Assembly (NCBI RefSeq): GCF_040373385.1
Contig: NZ_JBDXXH010000001.1
Location: 613,583 to 677,582, forward strand
Origin: Nitratidesulfovibrio sp.
GTDB lineage: Bacteria; Desulfobacterota; Desulfovibrionia; Desulfovibrionales; Desulfovibrionaceae
Direction of reading: 5' to 3'
DNA length: 64,000 bases
The stretch's first letter is position 1; every line of letters begins with the position of its first letter. Below are positions 61,505 to 64,000 of the stretch, piece by piece. A program made the position numbers and the translations under genes. The notes below the pieces were generated by a model. It was given only the letters and a program-made list of their open reading frames with translations. It had not been told where the DNA came from and searched no databases.

Positions 61505-62689
61505 TCAGCCCTGCGCGCCGGAGGGCGGGTAGTCCTTCTCGGTGCGCGCGCGGGTTTCTTCCAGCGTTTCTTCCGAGTCGGCGTAGCGGTCGGCGATGTC
61601 GCGGAAGGTTTGCAGGTTGGCCAGAAAGGCGTCCACCACGTCCGGGTCGAAGTGCGATCCGCGCCCCTGGCGAATGATCTCGACAGATTTCTCCATATCG
61701 AACGGGGGCTTGTACACCCGGCGGCTGATCAGCGCATCGAATACGTCGGCCAGGGCCATGAGCCGGGCCGAAACGGGAATCCCGTCGCCGGAAAGCCCCA
61801 GGGGGTAGCCGCTGCCGTCCCACTTCTCGTGGTGGCAATAGGCGATCTCGCGTGCGTGGCGCAGGAACGAGACAGGCGTATCCAGTTGTTTCTCCGCCGC
61901 GATGATGGCGTCGCGCCCCAGCGCGGGGTGGCGCTTCATGTCCTCGAATTCCTCTGGCGTGAGCTTGCCGGGCTTCAGCAGGATGCGATCGGCGATGCCC
62001 ACCTTGCCGATGTCGTGCAGGGGGGCGGATTTGAACAGCAGGGGGATGTCTTCCGGCGTGAGCGCGGCGGAAAAGCGCGGATGGTCCGACAGATGCTGGG
62101 CCAGCACCTTCACATAGTGCTGGGTGCGGCGGATGTGGTTGCCGGTTTCGTTGTCGCGCGTTTCGGCCAGCGAGGCCATGGCCATGATGGTCACGTCCTG
62201 CACGGCGGCCAGTTCGCGCATGCGGCGGGCCACCTCGTCCTCGAGGAATTCGTTCTTGTCCTTCAGAAAGTCGCGGGCGGCCTTTACCTGCAAGTGGGTG
62301 CGCACCCGGGCCAGCATGATGGACGGGCTGACCGGCTTGGTGATGTAGTCCACGGCCCCCAGTTCAAGGCCGATGCGCTCGTCGTCCTCTTCCGACAGGG
62401 CGGTGAGAAAGATCACCGGCACGTCCGCCGTGCCGGGCAACTCCTTCAGTTTGCGCAGCACCGCGTAGCCGTCCATGCCGGGCATCATGATATCCAGCAG
62501 CACGAGGTCCGGCGGGCTGCCGGAGGACAGGATGCGCAGGGCCTTTTCTCCACTGTTGGCCACCTTGACCCGGTAGGCGTCCTTCAGCAGGTCGCTGAGC
62601 AGGGTCAGGTTGTCGGCGGTGTCGTCCACCACCAGCACGGTGCGCCGGGTGTCGTCAGCAGGAAGGGGGGGAAGGGGAGTGTCGGTCAT
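61505..62689 (-). CDS. HD-GYP response regulator (c-di-GMP phosphodiesterase type)
   Basis: RpfG-like regulator of 394 residues. The receiver (about 15-135) has VVDDTADN, Asp in LVLLDIMMPGMDG and Lys in ITKPVS. The HD-GYP domain (about 150-370) has HIRRTQHYVKVLA, the metal-binding HDIGKVGIAD, and HHEKWDGSGYPLGLSGDGIP with the GYP motif intact. It should cleave c-di-GMP when phosphorylated. GAGG lies 5 nt before the ATG at 62689. The partner kinase may be the REC-HPt protein upstream on the same strand, 160 bp away. Confidence 0.94.
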   Translation of the reverse strand: MTDTPLPPLPADDTRRTVLVVDDTADNLTLLSDLLKDAYRVKVANSGEKALRILSSGSPPDLVLLDIMMPGMDGYAVLRKLKELPGTADVPVIFLTALSEEDDERIGLELGAVDYITKPVSPSIMLARVRTHLQVKAARDFLKDKNEFLEDEVARRMRELAAVQDVTIMAMASLAETRDNETGNHIRRTQHYVKVLAQHLSDHPRFSAALTPEDIPLLFKSAPLHDIGKVGIADRILLKPGKLTPEEFEDMKRHPALGRDAIIAAEKQLDTPVSFLRHAREIAYCHHEKWDGSGYPLGLSGDGIPVSARLMALADVFDALISRRVYKPPFDMEKSVEIIRQGRGSHFDPDVVDAFLANLQTFRDIADRYADSEETLEETRARTEKDYPPSGAQG

Positions 62690-62853
62690 GGCTGCCTCGC
62701 GTGGCTGGGGTGACATTCGTGCCGGGCATGGGGACTCGTTACGGAAAGGGCCAGTGGGACAGTGGGACAGTGGGACCGTGGGACCGGAAGGCAGGGGGGC
62801 TGGAGGGGGGGCGAGCAGCGGCCTGACTCCCGGTGCGGCTGTTTGTCGCCCGC

Positions 62854-63999
62854 TCAGCCTTCGCGCGCGGGCCGGGCCGAGCGCAGCATTTCCAGGGCGG
62901 TTTCGAACTCGAAGGCGCGCAACGCCTCGCCCATGCCGACCACCAGGGCCTGCCCCAGGGCGGCGCGCAGGGCCTCTGCGTGGGTGTTGAAAAGGTCGAC
63001 GGCTTCGCTGTCGTCTTCCTCGATGAGCGTTTCCAGCCGGTCAAGCAGCGTGTCTGGCAACGTGTCTGGCAACGTGTCGGGCACGGCGTGCGGGGGCCCT
63101 TCTGGCAGGTCACTGCCCGTCAGGTTCCTGTCCGGTCCGGCGGGCGTATCCGGCGCGGCGTTTGGCGCATTGCCGTCCGCGTCCCCGGGAGCATGGGGGC
63201 TGGTGGTGCCCTCCGGGCCGGGGGGCGCGTCATCCAGCAGGCGGTGCATGGCCCGCACCGCCTCATCCAGCGAGGTGCGCAGCAGCGCCAGCACCTCTGC
63301 CGCGCGCGCGGTGGGGGCCTCGTGGCGCAACACCCCTTCCAGGTCGGCGGCATGGGCCTGCACCGTACGTGCGCCCAGGGTACCAGCCACGCCCTTCAGG
63401 GTGTGCGCCTCGCGCGTGGCCGCTGCCCCGTCGCCGGACTGGATGAACCCGGCGATGCGCGTGGCAGCGTCGGCGTGCTGGGAAACAAAGCGCCGCAGCA
63501 GCGTGTGGTAGGTGGCCTGCTTGCCCAGTACCCGGCGCAGTCCCGCCTCGGGATCAAGAACGAGCCGGGCCTCGTCCTGCCTGTCTTGCCGGTCCTGCAA
63601 GTCCTGCCGGTCCTGCAAGTCCTGCCGGTCCTGCAAATCTGGGCGGGGCACGGGCGGCATCCCGTGGGATGCGCCGGGCGCTGTGTCTGATGGCGCGCCG
63701 GGGGGCATGCCGGTGGCGGGTGTGTCCGCCGTTTCGCCCAGTTGCGTCTCGTCCCGTGCCTCCGCACTGGCCCGCCGGGGCAGCCAGCGGATCAGCGCCG
63801 CGAACAGTTCGTCCGGGTCGATGGGCTTGGCCACGTGGTCGTTCATGCCCGCCGCCAGGCATGCCTCGCGGTCGCCCTGCATGGCGTTGGCGGTCATGGC
63901 CACGATGGGCAGGCTGCTGGCCCCCTGGGTGCGGCGGATGGTCCGGGTGGCCTCGTATCCGTCCATGACGGGCATCTGCACGTCCATCAGCACCAGGTC
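62854..63999 (-). CDS. C-terminal part of a hybrid histidine kinase: REC and HPt (partial)
   Basis: The frame runs off the right edge, so the N-terminal sensor and kinase are not visible. The receiver starts inside its core ([22 protein letters not shown], with the phospho-acceptor Asp) and has [11 protein letters not shown] with the Lys. After a linker with DLQDRQ repeats, an HPt domain carries the phospho-His in [16 protein letters not shown] second linker with repeated LPDT leads to a C-terminal helical segment. This is a BarA/ArcB-like phosphorelay protein. It lies directly upstream of the HD-GYP regulator, a likely target. Confidence 0.88.
   Translation of the reverse strand, partial: DLVLMDVQMPVMDGYEATRTIRRTQGASSLPIVAMTANAMQGDREACLAAGMNDHVAKPIDPDELFAALIRWLPRRASAEARDETQLGETADTPATGMPPGAPSDTAPGASHGMPPVPRPDLQDRQDLQDRQDLQDRQDRQDEARLVLDPEAGLRRVLGKQATYHTLLRRFVSQHADAATRIAGFIQSGDGAAATREAHTLKGVAGTLGARTVQAHAADLEGVLRHEAPTARAAEVLALLRTSLDEAVRAMHRLLDDAPPGPEGTTSPHAPGDADGNAPNAAPDTPAGPDRNLTGSDLPEGPPHAVPDTLPDTLPDTLLDRLETLIEEDDSEAVDLFNTHAEALRAALGQALVVGMGEALRAFEFETALEMLRSARPAREG
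63049..63084 (-). repeat. In-frame 12-bp tandem repeat in the hybrid kinase gene
   Basis: CGTGTCTGGCAA-type units occur three times and encode repeated Leu-Pro-Asp-Thr in the linker after HPt. Confidence 0.75.
63583..63636 (-). repeat. In-frame 18-bp tandem repeat in the hybrid kinase gene
   Basis: GTCCTGCCGGTCCTGCAA occurs three times (first copy with one change) and encodes repeated Leu-Gln-Asp-Arg-Gln-Asp in the linker between REC and HPt. Confidence 0.8.
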
Positions 64000-64000
64000 G

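Overview
The window is very GC-rich, with strong GGAGG-type ribosome binding sites. It carries an L-lactate permease, a Fur-box flavodoxin, many multidomain sensor kinases and a UGA-recoded DsrE protein. This combination suggests a sulfate-reducing deltaproteobacterium of the Desulfovibrionaceae, probably Desulfovibrio/Nitratidesulfovibrio. That placement is inferred from gene content and style; no marker gene or search was used.

Layout. 0-6 kb: end of a TauE/SafE-like permease gene, lactate permease (with two unexplained upstream terminators), a Pro-rich periplasmic CpxP-like protein, two putative tiny proteins, flavodoxin under a Fur-box promoter, and DedA. 6-17 kb: a PAS/GAF hybrid kinase, then a housekeeping run yicC - remA-like - gmk - pyrF - TPR - HDOD - recJ - DUF2062. 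17-22 kb: RluA-type pseudouridine synthase, a REC-REC-kinase, a CII-like orphan regulator, a LuxR regulator with a degenerate receiver, and YbaK. 22-27.5 kb: an FrdB-like Fe-S protein with a GlpA-like flavoprotein, then the queuosine genes queC-queE-queD. 27.5-41 kb: a PBP5-type carboxypeptidase with a histone-H1-like tail, two tandem paralogues of an unrecognised protein family in long palindrome-rich intergenic DNA, a KefB-like antiporter, a chemoreceptor, htpG and an AlaX-like editing protein.

41-47 kb: a hotdog thioesterase, two related lipoproteins with DxNxDG-like motifs, a DsrE-family gene whose in-frame UGA fits selenocysteine (UxxC motif plus a SECIS-like hairpin), a TSCPD protein, and a CaCA-family exporter behind a yybP-ykoY (Mn2+) riboswitch with an overlapping terminator. 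47-50 kb: a prophage remnant (GNAT-like protein and large terminase). 50-52 kb: a PA2779/PA2778-type cassette (membrane protein, C39-like lipoprotein peptidase, TPR lipoprotein). 52-64 kb: a Cache/HAMP/PAS kinase, a SBP_bac_3 protein, an EmrAB-type efflux pair, a GT4 glycosyltransferase, an HD-GYP response regulator and the C-terminal part of a hybrid kinase with REC and HPt domains.

The strongest leads are the DsrE selenoprotein, the riboswitch-controlled exporter, the tandem unknown paralogues and the phosphorylation-independent-looking LuxR regulator. Short in-phase tandem repeats (10-25 bp, 2-5 copies) recur both between and inside genes. No rRNA, tRNA, CRISPR array or insertion sequence was seen.
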